Shown one piece after another: positions 44,999-54,008 of a DNA stretch of 64,000 nucleotides (the stretch's first letter is position 1; the number at the start of each line of letters is the position of its first letter). The position numbers and the translations under genes are program-made. The notes beneath the pieces were generated by a model that saw only the letters and a program-made list of their open reading frames with translations, made no database searches and had not been told where the DNA came from. Source of the DNA: JAFDYH01 sp049840875 (GTDB lineage: Bacteria; Bacteroidota; Bacteroidia; Chitinophagales; Chitinophagaceae); contig JASGJE010000006.1 in the NCBI GenBank assembly GCA_049840875.1, positions 1 to 64,000 on the forward strand. The letters run 5' to 3'.

Positions 44999-47161
44999 TT
45001 ACTGCCATAACCGCAACTTCAATCCGCCGTTTACAACAAACCCATCCACCGGCGCATAAATATCTCTGAACACAGGATTATCAATTGTACCGGTATAAAT
45101 AGTATCGAAGCGGGTCTGTCTTGCATCCAGTATATTTTCAAAGTTTATAAACAAAGAAAATCTCTTCCAGAACTTTTCCGCCATAGCCCCACAAATCCAG
45201 TATGATTTTCCAATTGCTCCATCGCTTAGCTTCTGAGGACTGAAATAATAAGCCTCCAGGCCAATCTTCAATTGACCTTCCCATTCATACATAAGCACAT
45301 TGTTTAGCCGATGCCTTGCAGTCAATGGCAGCCAGCTTTTCACATTGTTGAAATGACTGTTCACGTCTGCATACGTATAACCGATAAATAATTTAAAATC
45401 ACTGTAAGTGAACCGCAGGTTGGTTTCAATGCCTCTTGTATCCATATGACCATTTGCATTCACAAACTCATAGGCATCTGCAGGGGTTACAGTTAATATC
45501 AGTGGTCTTTTCAATTGGGTAAAAAAGAAAAGTTGATTAATCGTAAAGCCGACAGCGCCAATCTTTGTGCGGTAGTTGACATCAAGATTACCTCCGGTTG
45601 ATTTTTCATATTTCGCTGTTTGTTGATTAATCGGAAGTACATTCTCAAAATGCAGTTTTTCCGCATCTTCATTAAACACTGTTGGTGTTTTATAACCAAA
45701 GCCCCCACCCAACCTTGCCGTGAACTTCGGATTGATTTTAAACATAGCCGATAATCTTGGCAAAATTTCCAAACCATATTGCTTTACATAATCACCTCTC
45801 ACACCCGTTTCTAAACTAAAGAAACCATAGGGTGTCCATGTGTTTTGCACAAATACGCCGAATGTATTGTAATGATAATCTCTGAGTGCATTCGTATTGT
45901 GGGGCTTTTCATTGAAGTCATCGGTCAGGAAATTTATTCCTGTTATCCAGAATGCCTTTGTATGTTTTGTAGTAAAATTAAACTCCGAATACGACGACTG
46001 TTGTACTCCTTCAAAAATGTATGCGGGAACAGTTACAAGCCGGTTGAAGTTGGCATAACTGCTTTTGAATTGCAGGCTCGAATTATCATTGATTTTATGC
46101 TGAATATCTAACTGTGTGGTAAAACGATCTGTATTATTTTTTTCAAAATAGCCAGGAGTATTGTGTTTAATATAGTCTATGCTTCCTCCTGTTCTTTTTT
46201 CCGTGATATAGCTGAATCCGATGTTCGCATTTGTTTTGCTGCCATAGATAAACAACCGCGGATTAATGGTATATCGTGCAAATTTTGGAATTGCTGTTAA
46301 ACCAATATTTGCAGGATCATAGGCACCATTGGTGTTTCGTGAACCAAAAACAGTTAAACCGATTTGTTTATACCGCCTGCTGTAAAAGCCACTTAAATCC
46401 AGTCCTTTTGCCGAAGTACCGTTTGCTATAAAATTCAATTCCGGCTTCGACGAAGGTGTTTTTGACACGAGGTTTACCAAACCCGCTATTGCTCCACCAC
46501 CATATAATGTAGATGATGACCCTTTAATTACTTCTACCTGTTTCAAATCTAATGGTGCGATCTGCATCAGGCTTAAGCCTCCTGCAAAACCCGAATACAT
46601 GGGAAAACCATCTCTTAATATTTGTGTATATCGGCCATCGAGTCCTTGTATTCGTATACTTGAGTTATATGACGTTGCGGATGTTTGCTGTGTCTGAATG
46701 CCCGTACTCTCGTTGAGCATCATTCGAATATCGCCAGGTTTCATGTTGGCCTTTTCAGCAAGTTCTTCGCCGGATATCGTTTCCACTCTCGTAGGAATAT
46801 CTTTGATGGTACGACTAATCCTTGTAGAGGTAACCACTACTTGTTCTTCCTGCTCTTGTTTTTCCTCTAAAAATACTTCTGCGTACGCACTATCATTCAA
46901 GGGCACTTGCACACTTATTTCTTTGTCTTCTAAACCTGCGTAAGACACTTTGATGATGTAAGTGCCGACTTTAACATTTGTAAAAATTACGGTGCCTGAG
47001 CTATCGGCTATACTTGTTTTATTAATTGAGCTAATGATTGCAGTCGCTCCCATGAGCGGCGTTCCCTGTTCACTTTTTTTAATTGTTAACCTGATTTCGT
47101 ATTGAGCATAAGTAGTGAATGCACATATCACTACTATGCCAAGTAATAGCATCTTCTTCAT
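44999..47161 (-). CDS. TonB-dependent outer membrane receptor
   Basis: A 720-residue receptor: signal peptide, carboxypeptidase-regulatory-like domain (residues about 22-100, GTPLMGATAIISSINK), plug with VVVTSTRISRTIKDIPTRVE, IRIQGLDGRYTQILRDGFP and VEVIKGSSSTLYGGGAIAGL, then the barrel ending in LKLRLWQ. The plug is of the iron-complex/vitamin/metal type rather than the SusC type, and no SusD is present. A small Cys-rich exported protein is encoded 50 bases upstream in the same direction, so the two are very likely co-transcribed. The ligand is unknown; a metal or metallophore is the best guess. Confidence 0.9.
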   Translation of the reverse strand: MKKMLLLGIVVICAFTTYAQYEIRLTIKKSEQGTPLMGATAIISSINKTSIADSSGTVIFTNVKVGTYIIKVSYAGLEDKEISVQVPLNDSAYAEVFLEEKQEQEEQVVVTSTRISRTIKDIPTRVETISGEELAEKANMKPGDIRMMLNESTGIQTQQTSATSYNSSIRIQGLDGRYTQILRDGFPMYSGFAGGLSLMQIAPLDLKQVEVIKGSSSTLYGGGAIAGLVNLVSKTPSSKPELNFIANGTSAKGLDLSGFYSRRYKQIGLTVFGSRNTNGAYDPANIGLTAIPKFARYTINPRLFIYGSKTNANIGFSYITEKRTGGSIDYIKHNTPGYFEKNNTDRFTTQLDIQHKINDNSSLQFKSSYANFNRLVTVPAYIFEGVQQSSYSEFNFTTKHTKAFWITGINFLTDDFNEKPHNTNALRDYHYNTFGVFVQNTWTPYGFFSLETGVRGDYVKQYGLEILPRLSAMFKINPKFTARLGGGFGYKTPTVFNEDAEKLHFENVLPINQQTAKYEKSTGGNLDVNYRTKIGAVGFTINQLFFFTQLKRPLILTVTPADAYEFVNANGHMDTRGIETNLRFTYSDFKLFIGYTYADVNSHFNNVKSWLPLTARHRLNNVLMYEWEGQLKIGLEAYYFSPQKLSDGAIGKSYWICGAMAEKFWKRFSLFINFENILDARQTRFDTIYTGTIDNPVFRDIYAPVDGFVVNGGLKLRLWQ

Positions 47162-47210
47162 TTGTTTTAAATAGATAAATGATTAATAAATCCTGTTCGC
47201 TCTGAATTTA

Positions 47211-47519
47211 TTAACCAACCTTAGGCGGCTGGAAAAGACTGGAATAGTATTCTGAAGTAGAAGAAAGATAGTATCCGTTATACGATGGAAAATTATTGAA
47301 CTCTATTGGTTCAATTAAAACATGAATGGTATTCAGTGTAACGCTATGTGCCGAACAACAAAATGAAAACGGGGGGCAATCATTACAATCGTTCTTGCGT
47401 TCCTTTTTGCCCGCACTCTCTGTATACTGTTCTTCCTCGCATTTATCAAAAAGAGAACAGGGCGCAATGGCGCTGAATAGAATGTAGAAGGACAATATAA
47501 AAGCGATCCATTTCTTCAC
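47211..47519 (-). CDS. Small Cys-rich exported protein upstream of a TonB receptor
   Basis: A 102-residue protein. A GTG start directly follows a -7 box and gives a clean signal (KKWIAFILSFYILFSAIAPC). The mature part has charged and Cys-containing segments: PCSLFDKCEEE, KNDCNDCPPFSFCCSAHS, and ends in FQPPKVG. It resembles small proteins such as DUF6660 or HYC-CC-PP types found beside Bacteroidota metal receptors; this assignment is from memory of motif layout and is tentative. The CxxC, CC and His residues would suit metal binding. No ATG is available in frame near the start. Confidence 0.65.
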   Translation of the reverse strand: MKKWIAFILSFYILFSAIAPCSLFDKCEEEQYTESAGKKERKNDCNDCPPFSFCCSAHSVTLNTIHVLIEPIEFNNFPSYNGYYLSSTSEYYSSLFQPPKVG

Positions 47520-47524
47520 AACTG

Positions 47525-47532
47525 CAAATATA
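47525..47532 (-). promoter_or_regulatory. -7 promoter element of the small protein-TonB receptor operon
   Basis: Minus-strand TATATTTG, an exact TAnnTTTG match, ends 5 bases before the GTG start at 47519. This predicts a leaderless transcript and supports the GTG start. Confidence 0.55.
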
Positions 47533-47545
47533 ACCTGAATTATTG

Positions 47546-47582
47546 CAATCGGTTGTTGCGGACGGATAAAACAAACCGATTG
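47546..47582. promoter_or_regulatory. Candidate operator upstream of the small protein-TonB receptor operon
   Basis: CAATCGGTT (47546-47554) and AACCGATTG (47574-47582) are exact inverted copies 19 bases apart, beginning 13 bases upstream of the -7 box. It could bind a regulator of the receptor operon; it could equally be a chance palindrome. Confidence 0.4.
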
Positions 47583-47593
47583 ACTTTAGTTCG

Positions 47594-47652
47594 CCCGGGG
47601 TCTGCCCTGTCATATTCTCATTGCTGAAATAGTTTTACGGGCAAGACCCCGG
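47594..47652 (+). repeat. Dispersed 60-bp intergenic repeat, copy 3
   Basis: Starts CCCGGGGTCTGCC, has the core TTGCTGAAATAGTTTT and ends ACGGGCAAGACCCCGG. The two ends form the best inverted pair of the three copies (CCGGGGTCT with AGACCCCGG, 9 bp exact). Confidence 0.75.
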
Positions 47653-47787
47653 ATAGAAATAAACACGCCCCGGCATGTTAGTACGCGTTTCCCCAATTAA
47701 TTTCATAATCAGGCAACATTGGGTTAATCATAAAATACAGATATTTGGTATGGTTCAGAAACAGAAAATCATAATAATCTAACGTTC

Positions 47788-50322
47788 ATGAATACACGTA
47801 GAGAATTTGTAAAGAAATCGCTGCTATTATCCGGTGCAGCTGGTCTCTCCACTGTTCTTCCCGCATCCATTCAGAAAGCATTTGCTATAGACCCGGAAAC
47901 GGGAAGCACATTTCTCGATGCGGAACACATTGTTATCCTGATGCAGGAAAACAGGTCATTCGATCATTGTTTCGGCACATTGCGGGGCGTACGTGGTTTT
48001 AATGATCCAAGAGCACTCACACTTCCGGATCAGAAGCCCGTATGGCTGCAGTCGGATGCTGACGGTCGCACGTATTCACCGTTTCGGTTAAATATCAAAG
48101 ACAGCAAAGTAACCTGGATGGGAGATCTGCCGCATTCACGGCATTCGCAGGTGGATGCCTATAACAACGGCAAATATGATCAATGGCTGAAGGCGAAGCG
48201 ATCCGGCAATAAAAAATATGCTGACGTGCCCTTGACACTTGGTTATTACAAACGGGAAGATCTGCCCTTCAATTATGCAATGGCCGATGCTTTTACCGTA
48301 TGTGATCAGAACTTCTGTTCTGCAATGACGAGTACAACACCCAACCGTTCTTTTTTCTGGACAGGTAAAATAACAAATACAGAAAATAATTTACCAAAAG
48401 CCAATATAAGAAACGATGATTACGATCATGCAAAAATGGATTGGCAAACATTTCCTGAACTGCTGCAAGAAAACAATATCTCCTGGAAGTTCTACCAGAA
48501 TGAACTGGACTGCGGTGGTGGATTTAAAGAAGAAGAAAGAGCATGGCTGTCTAATTTTGGCTGCAACCTGCTTGAGTTTTTTAAAGCATACAATGTAAAA
48601 TTCTCGCCACGATATGTTGAAGGATTACAGAAAATAGTGGATGAGTTTCCCGCAAAGATTAAGGAATTGCAGGACGCAAAGACGTCCAATGCTGATGCCG
48701 CAGAAAAGAACCGCAAAGAAATTGTGAAGAAACAGGAAGTGCTGAACAATGCGGTGTCTGAATTAAAAAAATGGAACAAAGAATCATTCGAACAACTTAC
48801 CGACAAACAGAAAAGTCTTTACCGGAACGCATTTGTAGTAAATGATGCTGATCCCTCCTATCGTTCCGTCACTCGGTTGAAGTATAATGACGGCACGGTG
48901 AAGCGGGAGCTTGCCGTACCGGAAGGAGATATACTTCACCAGTTCAGGAAAGATGTAGAAGAAGGAAAGTTGCCGACGGTTTCATGGTTTGCAGGGCCGC
49001 AAAACTTTTCAGATCATCCCAGCGCACCATGGTACGGCGCCTGGTATGTATCGGAGATACTGGATATACTCACGAAAAACCCGGCAATATGGAAGAAAAC
49101 GATTTTCATACTCACCTATGATGAGAATGATGGCTACTTTGATCATGTGCCACCCTTTTCAATTCCGGATAATATTAAACCGGACACAGGTAAATGTTCT
49201 GCAGGCATTGAAACCGAAATAGAACATGTGCGTTTGGAAAATGAATTGAAACAAGGTATACCGGCGAAACAGGCAAGAGGGGCTGCCGTCGGGCTCGGTT
49301 ACCGGGTACCTATGATCATTGCATCGCCATGGAGCCGTGGTGGCAAAGTATGTTCACAGTTATTTGATCATACTTCTACGCTGCAGTTCCTTGAAGTATT
49401 TCTCAATAAAAAGTTTAATAAAAACATTCACCTTGATAATATCAGCCGGTGGCGGCGTACGATCTGTGGCGATCTTACTGCAGCATTCAGCCCCTTTGAT
49501 GGCAGCCCGGTACCAAAAATTCTCTTTCTTGACCGTAATCCTTTCGTAGAAGATATTTATAGTGCACAGTTCCGGCAGGAGCCATCAGGATACCAGCAGT
49601 TAACCATAGAGGAGATTGATGCTATCAGTAAGGGACATGCGAAAATTATTGCAGAGCAGGAAAAAGGAACCCGTCCTTCCTGTAGCCTCCCATACGAGCT
49701 GTTAGCAGACTGCCAACTAAATCCTGCTAAAAAGCAAGTGGAGATAACGATGGTAGCCGGCAATAAACTATTTGGTGATAAAGCAGCAGGCTCACCTTTT
49801 ACCGTTTATGCTCCCGGAAAATTTACCGATGCTGAAGGAACTGCGGATATTTCCAGGATATGGTCCTTCGCTGTTGCCGCCGGTGATCGTGTACAGTATG
49901 CATGGCCTGTTGACTCATTTGAGAATGGAAAGTATCATCTCCGATTATATGGCCCGAATGGCTTTTACAGGCAATTCAGGGGAAGTAACAACGATCCCGC
50001 ATTGACTATCACCTGTGAATATGAAATGGATAGCAGCAATCAATCTACCGGAAATATAATTGTTGTCATTAATGCTGTTGGTTCTTCAAAAACGCACTCC
50101 ATCGAAATAAAAGATAATGCGTACAGGAATAAAACCGTCACACGGCAAGTAAGCCATGAGAAAGAACAACGCATAGTATTGCCGCTTGCCAAAAGCAATG
50201 GCTGGTATGACTTCACTATCACCGCCAATGGTGAAAAAGGATTTGAAAAACGATATGCCGGAAGAGTGGAAACAGGAAAAGAAAGCAGCAGTGATCCTTT
50301 TATGGGAAGAGTTGTTGTTTAG
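47788..50322 (+). CDS. Tat-exported phosphocholine-type phospholipase C
   Basis: An 844-residue enzyme of the non-haemolytic/haemolytic phospholipase C family (acid phosphatase AcpA superfamily). The N-terminus is a twin-arginine signal (NTRREFVKKSLLLSGAAGLS). The phosphoesterase domain contains HIVILMQENRSFDHCFGTLRG, TSTTPNRSFFWTG, FILTYDENDGYFDHVPP and GYRVPMIIASPWSRGG. Residues about 270-350 form a charged, Lys/Glu-rich coiled-coil-like insertion. Two C-terminal DUF756-type beta domains (about 620-830, SPFTVYAP, WYDFTITANGEKGFEKRYAGR) complete the family layout. It would cleave phosphatidylcholine or sphingomyelin outside the cytoplasm after folded export. Confidence 0.93.
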   Translation: MNTRREFVKKSLLLSGAAGLSTVLPASIQKAFAIDPETGSTFLDAEHIVILMQENRSFDHCFGTLRGVRGFNDPRALTLPDQKPVWLQSDADGRTYSPFRLNIKDSKVTWMGDLPHSRHSQVDAYNNGKYDQWLKAKRSGNKKYADVPLTLGYYKREDLPFNYAMADAFTVCDQNFCSAMTSTTPNRSFFWTGKITNTENNLPKANIRNDDYDHAKMDWQTFPELLQENNISWKFYQNELDCGGGFKEEERAWLSNFGCNLLEFFKAYNVKFSPRYVEGLQKIVDEFPAKIKELQDAKTSNADAAEKNRKEIVKKQEVLNNAVSELKKWNKESFEQLTDKQKSLYRNAFVVNDADPSYRSVTRLKYNDGTVKRELAVPEGDILHQFRKDVEEGKLPTVSWFAGPQNFSDHPSAPWYGAWYVSEILDILTKNPAIWKKTIFILTYDENDGYFDHVPPFSIPDNIKPDTGKCSAGIETEIEHVRLENELKQGIPAKQARGAAVGLGYRVPMIIASPWSRGGKVCSQLFDHTSTLQFLEVFLNKKFNKNIHLDNISRWRRTICGDLTAAFSPFDGSPVPKILFLDRNPFVEDIYSAQFRQEPSGYQQLTIEEIDAISKGHAKIIAEQEKGTRPSCSLPYELLADCQLNPAKKQVEITMVAGNKLFGDKAAGSPFTVYAPGKFTDAEGTADISRIWSFAVAAGDRVQYAWPVDSFENGKYHLRLYGPNGFYRQFRGSNNDPALTITCEYEMDSSNQSTGNIIVVINAVGSSKTHSIEIKDNAYRNKTVTRQVSHEKEQRIVLPLAKSNGWYDFTITANGEKGFEKRYAGRVETGKESSSDPFMGRVVV

Positions 50323-50333
50323 TTTGCTTTGCT

Positions 50334-50348
50334 GGATAGATCCTATCC
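50334..50348. terminator. Small hairpin between convergent genes
   Basis: GGATAG (50334-50339), loop ATC, CTATCC (50343-50348). There is no clear T-run, so termination strength is doubtful. Confidence 0.3.
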
Positions 50349-50420
50349 TTCATTTAAAAATTCTTTACAAAAGAAGGAATAACAGGATTATCTTTCTTTA
50401 TGGATTGATTCTCCAGCTGG

Positions 50421-52505
50421 TTAACTAACCGGCAGTGTAATCAAAAAAGAACTTCCCTCTCCCTCTTTCGTTGACAGTTTCAATTCCCCGCCATGTGCTT
50501 TAACGATGTCATAGGCGAGCGACAATCCAAGCCCTGTGCCCTCCCCGGTTGGTTTGGTGGTAAAAAAAGGTTGATAGATTTTATCGATGATATTTTCCGG
50601 AATGCCGTTACCATTATCACTAACGGTAATGAATACCTGTTCTCCGGATCGTTTGGTTTGAACGGAGACCACGGGCTTATAACCGATGTCCTGTTGTTGG
50701 CTTAACGATTTCTGCTTTTCATGCACAGCGTAAAATGCATTATTGAGAAGGTTCAACAATACCTTGCCGATAGCCTGCGGGATCATGTCGATCCTCTCAG
50801 TTTGTGTGGCGAAATCCGTTTCGAGGATTGCTTCAAACGAGGGGTCTTTCGCCCGGATGCCATGATAAGCAAGGCGCAGACATTCTCCGGCCATTGCATT
50901 GATGTCTGCAAGAACTTTTTCACCGGCGCTCTGCTGCGAATGCTGCAGCATGCTTTTTACAATAGAATCGGCACGCCTGCCATGGTGATTTATTTTTTCT
51001 TCATTGGAAAGAATATCGTTGATTATTTCATCCTGTGCGCTTTCGTCACGCTCTGCATCTGGCTTTGAGCGTTCTGCTTTCAGTTCCTCGAGCATTTCTT
51101 TATTGAGGTCTGAAAAATTATTCACAAAGTTGAGCGGGTTTTGTATTTCATGAGCAATGCCTGCTGTTAGTTGACCAAGCGAAGCCATTTTTTCAGATTG
51201 AATGAGCTGCGATTGGGTAGCTTTCAATTCTGCCAATGTGCCTTCCACATTTCTTTTCTGGAGTTCTATTTCTTCATTTTGTTGTTGCAGCAATGCATTG
51301 GCTTTTTGTCGGTTTTTATTATTCCTGTACAGTAAAAAACTAATCAATATAAATACAGCGATACCGGAAACAAGCGCCCAGGTTCTGATGTTGCTTCTTG
51401 TCTGAATTTTTTCTTCTTCTAATTTTCTGAGTTGCAGGATCTCATCAAAGTCCCTGTTTTTGAAGGCAAGCAGGTTGGTTCTGTCGGCATTGTTGATGCT
51501 ATCTTTTAACGCAAATGCCATTTTTAAAAAAGCAAAGGCGCTGTCCGGTTTATTTTGTTCTCCATAAACAGTGGCCAACAACCTGTAGCTGTCTGAAATA
51601 CCGGAAGGTGATCGAAGGTCACGAAACGTTTCCAACGCTTTTCGGACATAGTGCAAACTTGAATCATTCTTTTTTACATCGTGGTATAAATCTGCCAGCC
51701 AGAAATAACCGGCTGCTAGGCCAGAAATATTATGCTGGCCGGTACAGGATGCTATTGATTGCAAGAAAGTCTCCCTGGAAGAATCAGTCTGGCCTTTTTT
51801 CTGGTAAATCCTGCCGATAGAGATTAAAACGTCGCCTTCGTATTTTTTGAAAACATCAGAGCGTTCATATAAAGAAAGTGCGTTTTGTTGAAAGTGTAGC
51901 GCTGAATCCAGTTTATTGAGATAAAAATAAGCCCAGCCAAGCGTTGAATTGGTAACTTCCAGCAATGTGGTATCACCAACGAAAGCGGCAAGGTTCCTGG
52001 CTTCAGATAAATTTGAAATCTCTGTAACTGTATTACCGGTCGTACCATAAAGATTTCCTACGTCGTTCAGGATCCAACCCAAAAGATTGAGCCGTGCAAT
52101 TTTCGGATCGGGATTTTTGGAAGTGTTCCATGCGTTGCCGGTTAAGTTCCATGCATATTTCTCAATTGCCGGATCCCTCACGATTCTCTGGGCTTCCAGG
52201 AACGCTTTAAGTGACTCGGGATAATTTCTTAGTTCACGCAGCATGCTTCCCTTACCATTTAAGGCATCCGCTTCATATAGCTGCATGTTGAGTTTCCTGG
52301 CAACGGGCAATTCCTGTTCGAAATAGTACAGGGCGCTATCCCGGTTGATCTCAGCATAATACCAGCCGAGTTGATCATATAAGTTCATACGGACAGTATC
52401 GCTGGATGCATTGCTGAGGAGCAGATGAAAACTATCTAGTCGGGATTGTGCCTTCAGAAATACCGGAAAAAATAAGAACAGTCCGGCTATGCATAGTAGT
52501 CTCAT
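50421..52505 (-). CDS. TPR-containing membrane sensor histidine kinase
   Basis: A 694-residue hybrid of a periplasmic TPR sensor and a kinase. Signal peptide, TPR helices between about residues 40 and 350 (DQLGWYYAEINRDSALYYFE, KNPDPKIARLNLLGWILND, SIGRIYQKKGQTDSSRETFL), a single membrane segment at about 372-392 (WALVSGIAVFILISFLLY) and a coiled coil (NALLQQQNEEIELQKRNVEG). Phospho-acceptor H452 sits in GIAHEIQNPLNF, followed by the ATPase domain (VSDNGNGIPENIIDKIYQPFF, GTGLGLSLAYDIVKAHGG). It has no receiver domain. A cognate regulator is not adjacent. Confidence 0.92.
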   Translation of the reverse strand: MRLLCIAGLFLFFPVFLKAQSRLDSFHLLLSNASSDTVRMNLYDQLGWYYAEINRDSALYYFEQELPVARKLNMQLYEADALNGKGSMLRELRNYPESLKAFLEAQRIVRDPAIEKYAWNLTGNAWNTSKNPDPKIARLNLLGWILNDVGNLYGTTGNTVTEISNLSEARNLAAFVGDTTLLEVTNSTLGWAYFYLNKLDSALHFQQNALSLYERSDVFKKYEGDVLISIGRIYQKKGQTDSSRETFLQSIASCTGQHNISGLAAGYFWLADLYHDVKKNDSSLHYVRKALETFRDLRSPSGISDSYRLLATVYGEQNKPDSAFAFLKMAFALKDSINNADRTNLLAFKNRDFDEILQLRKLEEEKIQTRSNIRTWALVSGIAVFILISFLLYRNNKNRQKANALLQQQNEEIELQKRNVEGTLAELKATQSQLIQSEKMASLGQLTAGIAHEIQNPLNFVNNFSDLNKEMLEELKAERSKPDAERDESAQDEIINDILSNEEKINHHGRRADSIVKSMLQHSQQSAGEKVLADINAMAGECLRLAYHGIRAKDPSFEAILETDFATQTERIDMIPQAIGKVLLNLLNNAFYAVHEKQKSLSQQQDIGYKPVVSVQTKRSGEQVFITVSDNGNGIPENIIDKIYQPFFTTKPTGEGTGLGLSLAYDIVKAHGGELKLSTKEGEGSSFLITLPVS

Positions 52506-52609
52506 ATCTACTCTTTAAAGAAGGGGTAACATTTTTTAGTTCCGGTAGTCATTTGAGTTGCTGATTTAAGGATTATACTGTTGCATATGATTTTGACTTA
52601 AAAAACGTA

Positions 52610-52750
52610 ATGCTGAAAGCTACAACAATTGATAGTTCTGGAAAAATTATACGGTTTTACCAAACTGAAACCGCTTCGATTGATCTGCATCTGCCAGAAT
52701 TGATCAATTTGAAATGGTTTGCACAGCGGCCTAAGCATTTTTGCAGTTAA
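52610..52750 (+). pseudogene. 46-codon open frame resembling a T9SS C-terminal sorting domain
   Basis: The frame is open from a stop near 52563 and an ATG occurs at 52610. The translation contains KATTIDSSGKIIRFYQTE and IDLHLPELINLKWFA, which look like the VxxxDxxGK...L..L strand pattern of type IX secretion C-terminal domains. No gene body lies upstream, so it is either the surviving tail of a deleted secreted protein or a chance frame. Confidence 0.3.
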
Positions 52751-52783
52751 AGAAGAAACGACATTAAATGAGCATGGTTCGTC

Positions 52784-53617
52784 TCAGTTATAATACGAGA
52801 AGGTAGTCTGCAATTGGTAGTGCTGGCCTGCGTCCGGGCCGCTGGTATGCACAAAATCACCAATCTTCACCAATGGTCTGTCGTTAGCATCATACGTATA
52901 GTTGTAGTTTGCTTCAAAGGTCGGGGTTGCTCCGCCGCTGCGGACGACACGTCCCGGGTTGTTCATCTGTAATGTAATGCCGGGCACCAGGATGGGAACA
53001 TTGAACCGGCTCGGTTCTACAAGCGTAAATCCATCTGCGTTTTTCTTATGATCATAATTTTCATACCGGTCGGTGAAACTGGTAGCAGGTAGCTGGCCTA
53101 TGGCAAAATAGTCTTGCACGATTTCTTTTACATTACCATCGGGGTAATAGCTGAAGCTGAAAGATTGTTCTCTGGCAAACACTCCATTGTCAACCAGTAG
53201 TTCCCATTCAAGCTCTTTCAATTGACCGGAATTGTAGTAACTCAAAAATGCTCTGCGGTAAGTAGTACCATTACCGGTAGTAACGATAATATGGGTAAGT
53301 TGATGACCGGTATAATGATACTTGATACTGTCTTTGGTAGTGCCTTCCGTATTATTCTTCATCAACGTAAGATTATCCCCGTTATAGGTCATATCGTAGT
53401 TCAAACCGTTTGAAAAATTGAATACAGCGATATACTTATCATCTCTGTATTCGAAATGATAGTAAGGAGATGGGAAAATGCCCCTGGAAATATCTTTGAG
53501 CTTTAACGCTACAAAGGAATTGGGATTAACGGGAGCCGGAGGCGGGTTATCACTTTCTTTATGACAGGAAATAAGAATCCACACAGCTAAGATTAACAAA
53601 ACGCCTTTGAGTTTCAT
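52784..53617 (-). CDS. Hypothetical lipoprotein with YD/DUF4595-like strands
   Basis: A 277-residue exported protein. Lipoprotein signal (LLILAVWILISCHKESDN, lipid Cys at about residue 19), then a Pro-rich linker and repeated short strands with YNGDNLTLMKN, YHYTGHQLTHIIV, YYNSGQLKELEW, SYYPDGNVKEIVQD and YDANDRPLVKIGD. This repeated pattern resembles the YD/DUF4595 type of Bacteroidota lipoproteins. Function unknown. Confidence 0.7.
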   Translation of the reverse strand: MKLKGVLLILAVWILISCHKESDNPPPAPVNPNSFVALKLKDISRGIFPSPYYHFEYRDDKYIAVFNFSNGLNYDMTYNGDNLTLMKNNTEGTTKDSIKYHYTGHQLTHIIVTTGNGTTYRRAFLSYYNSGQLKELEWELLVDNGVFAREQSFSFSYYPDGNVKEIVQDYFAIGQLPATSFTDRYENYDHKKNADGFTLVEPSRFNVPILVPGITLQMNNPGRVVRSGGATPTFEANYNYTYDANDRPLVKIGDFVHTSGPDAGQHYQLQTTFSYYN

Positions 53618-54008
53618 ACAACATTTAATTTAGTAAGGGTACCATCTGACAATCCATTTTGCAAAAGCGTGGCGTTACTGCATTGACTTTAGGACAAGCG
53701 GTTAGATAGATGTGCGGAAGGAATTTATGAGCGCTGTTATGAATGGTGGGGTATAGTGGTATATACAATTACTGCAGAGAACTTTCAACTTATAGTATTC
53801 GGATATTAATAATGCACCAGCAATCTTTTCAAATGAATTAATTATCGATAATGACTGACTTTATTTTTGTTGTTTCGACGTTAAAAAAATCCAAAAGCAC
53901 TTATTCATATTATGCCAATTTTGTGTGTACGGGTTAGCCAAATTTTTTATATTAGAGTAACCGCACCATCAAGAAAATTAAATCTTTGCATGTTGAAATT
54001 AATTTTAA
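53618..54008. other. 391-bp region upstream of the first TIR gene
   Basis: Non-coding. It holds the promoter of the TIR gene; AAATCTTTGC (about 53980-53989) is a one-mismatch -7 candidate 20 bases before the ATG. I see no other feature. Confidence 0.4.
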
